Origin: JAEUPI01 sp035499355
GTDB lineage: Bacteria; Pseudomonadota; Gammaproteobacteria; Burkholderiales; Burkholderiaceae_C
DNA length: 7,035 nucleotides
Assembly: GCA_035499355.1 (NCBI GenBank)
Contig: DATJYZ010000164.1
Location: 1-7,035 of the forward strand
Direction: 5' to 3'
Shown here: in pieces, positions 6,324 to 7,035 of the stretch
Layout: the number at the start of each line of letters is the position of its first letter
Numbering within the stretch: position 1 is the stretch's first letter
Position numbers and translations under genes: made by a program
Notes under the pieces: model-generated
Database searches by the model: none
What the model was told of the DNA's origin: nothing
Seen by the model: the letters and a program-made list of their open reading frames with translations, nothing else

Positions 6324-6398
6324 TTCCCCCGGGGCACCGAAGGAGCCCCTTCGTGGCTCCAGGGGAGCGAACGCCTTCGGAACGGCCGTGCGGCGTTC
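6304..6398 (-). repeat. Hairpin-rich, REP-like intergenic segment between hydrolase and kinase genes
   Basis: Nearly the whole 97-bp gap consists of inverted repeats: GAACGCC (6369-6375) with GGCGTTC (6392-6398, overlapping the hydrolase stop), GGAGCC (6342-6347) with GGCTCC (6355-6360), CGAAGG (6338-6343) with CCTTCG (6348-6353), the palindrome CCCCGGGG (6327-6334), and GGCCC (6311-6315) with GGGCC (6319-6323). Several arms overlap, so the folds compete. Density and G-run style suggest a dispersed intergenic repeat of the REP kind, but only one copy is in view. An operon attenuator or processing site is the other reading. Confidence 0.4.
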
Positions 6399-7035
6399 AT
6401 CGCGGAGGCTCGAACGTGCCGTGCGCAGCGAACGCGTCGAGCGCACGCACCATCGCGTCGACCATCGCCGGATGCGACGGGTCGTGGCCGACACCGGGCA
6501 GCTCGCGATACCGTGCCTGCGGCAGCAGCGCGTGCAGTGCAGCGGCACCGTCGGGCGGGCAGATGCGGTCGGCGTCGCCGTGCAGGATCAACGTCGGACG
6601 TCGCGGCAAGCCGGCGCAGCGCGCCAGCAGCGGCGGCGCCTGCACCCAGCAGCCGTGGCGCATGTAGTGCGCCTGCACGCGGTAGCGGTCGACCTGCGCG
6701 TCGATGTCGGGCGGCTCGCCGCCGGCTGGCACCGGCATCGGGCTGGCCCATTGCTGCTCGTGGCGCCACCAGGCGAGCGCGCAGGCCCGGCGTTGCGCGG
6801 CGTCGGGGTGCTGCAGACGGGTCAGCAGGGCGTCCAGCACGGGGTCCGCGTCGGACCCCGACGCCAGGCCGAACGCGCCCGCGTCGAAGAACGCCGCGAT
6901 GTCGCCGGGCCGCGCCAGGAACACGGCGCGCAGCAGCAGCCCGGCGATCGCGTCGGGCTCGTCGAGCGCGTGCACCAGCGCGAGCGTCGCTCCCCACGAA
7001 CCGCCCACCACCAGCCAGCGCGCGATGTCGAGCTG
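6397..7035 (-). CDS. Alpha/beta hydrolase, proline iminopeptidase (Pip)-like, N-terminus beyond window
   Basis: The C-terminal 212 residues are visible, and the frame is open to the right edge. LDIARWLVVGGSWGATLAL carries the nucleophile elbow GGSWG, with the serine at fragment residue 13, and closely follows the S33 prolyl aminopeptidase pattern. LLRAVFLARPGDIAAFF also matches that family's conserved segment after the elbow. HGDADRICPP (catalytic Asp at fragment residue 156) and GVGHDPSH (catalytic His at 184) complete the triad. The cap region between them is shorter and different from classical Pip, though AHYMRHGCW resembles its HYF motif, so the substrate may not be N-terminal proline. 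The missing part would hold the oxyanion HGGPG-type motif. The gene precedes the kinase-regulator pair on the same strand by 97 bp and may share its transcript. Fold and catalytic triad are well supported; the exact substrate is not. Confidence 0.88.
   Translation of the reverse strand, partial: QLDIARWLVVGGSWGATLALVHALDEPDAIAGLLLRAVFLARPGDIAAFFDAGAFGLASGSDADPVLDALLTRLQHPDAAQRRACALAWWRHEQQWASPMPVPAGGEPPDIDAQVDRYRVQAHYMRHGCWVQAPPLLARCAGLPRRPTLILHGDADRICPPDGAAALHALLPQARYRELPGVGHDPSHPAMVDAMVRALDAFAAHGTFEPPR

Noticed and set aside
6300..6548. N-terminal extension of the kinase to an upstream start
   Set aside because: It would overlap the hydrolase gene and translate the hairpin-rich gap; the GTG at 6299 has a good ribosome binding site and starts just before the first membrane helix.

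Overview
The window is uniformly GC-rich, has strongly GC-biased third codon positions, and carries a dense set of conserved bacterial genes. Protein style (a metG1-type methionyl-tRNA synthetase with a fused tRNA-binding domain, a periplasmic gamma-glutamyltranspeptidase, and a NarX/NarL-type sensor-regulator pair with two GTG starts) points to a betaproteobacterium, most likely Burkholderiales. That placement is an inference from style, not a database match. No RNA gene, insertion sequence, CRISPR array, phage gene or replication origin could be seen.

Left part (1-2333, minus strand): metG fills 291-2333. Downstream of it is the N-terminal part of a small ribbon-helix-helix DNA-binding protein, cut by the left edge. 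Its upstream region has a dense cluster of GCAT/ATGC motifs and a 10-bp perfect inverted repeat around a -10-like hexamer, a good candidate for an autoregulatory operator.

Middle (2334-4177): a 119-bp divergent region holds back-to-back promoter-like elements for metG (minus) and ggt (plus). The ggt product is a complete, exported gamma-glutamyltranspeptidase precursor with the self-cleavage threonine in place.

Right part (4220-7035, minus strand): transcription runs leftward through a pip-like alpha/beta hydrolase (N-terminus beyond the right edge), a membrane sensor histidine kinase with a LapD/MoxY-like periplasmic domain, and a LuxR/NarL-type response regulator. The regulator gene converges on ggt across a 42-bp gap. 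The 97-bp gap before the kinase gene can fold into competing hairpins, one of which hides the kinase ribosome binding site. This is the most unusual non-coding signal here.

Functionally the genes are mostly separate: translation (metG), periplasmic glutathione and gamma-glutamyl peptide breakdown (ggt), a signalling pair with an unknown stimulus, and a probable peptidase-like hydrolase. I see no strong evidence for a wholly new multi-gene system. The novel candidates are regulatory: the RHH operator and the leader of the kinase gene.
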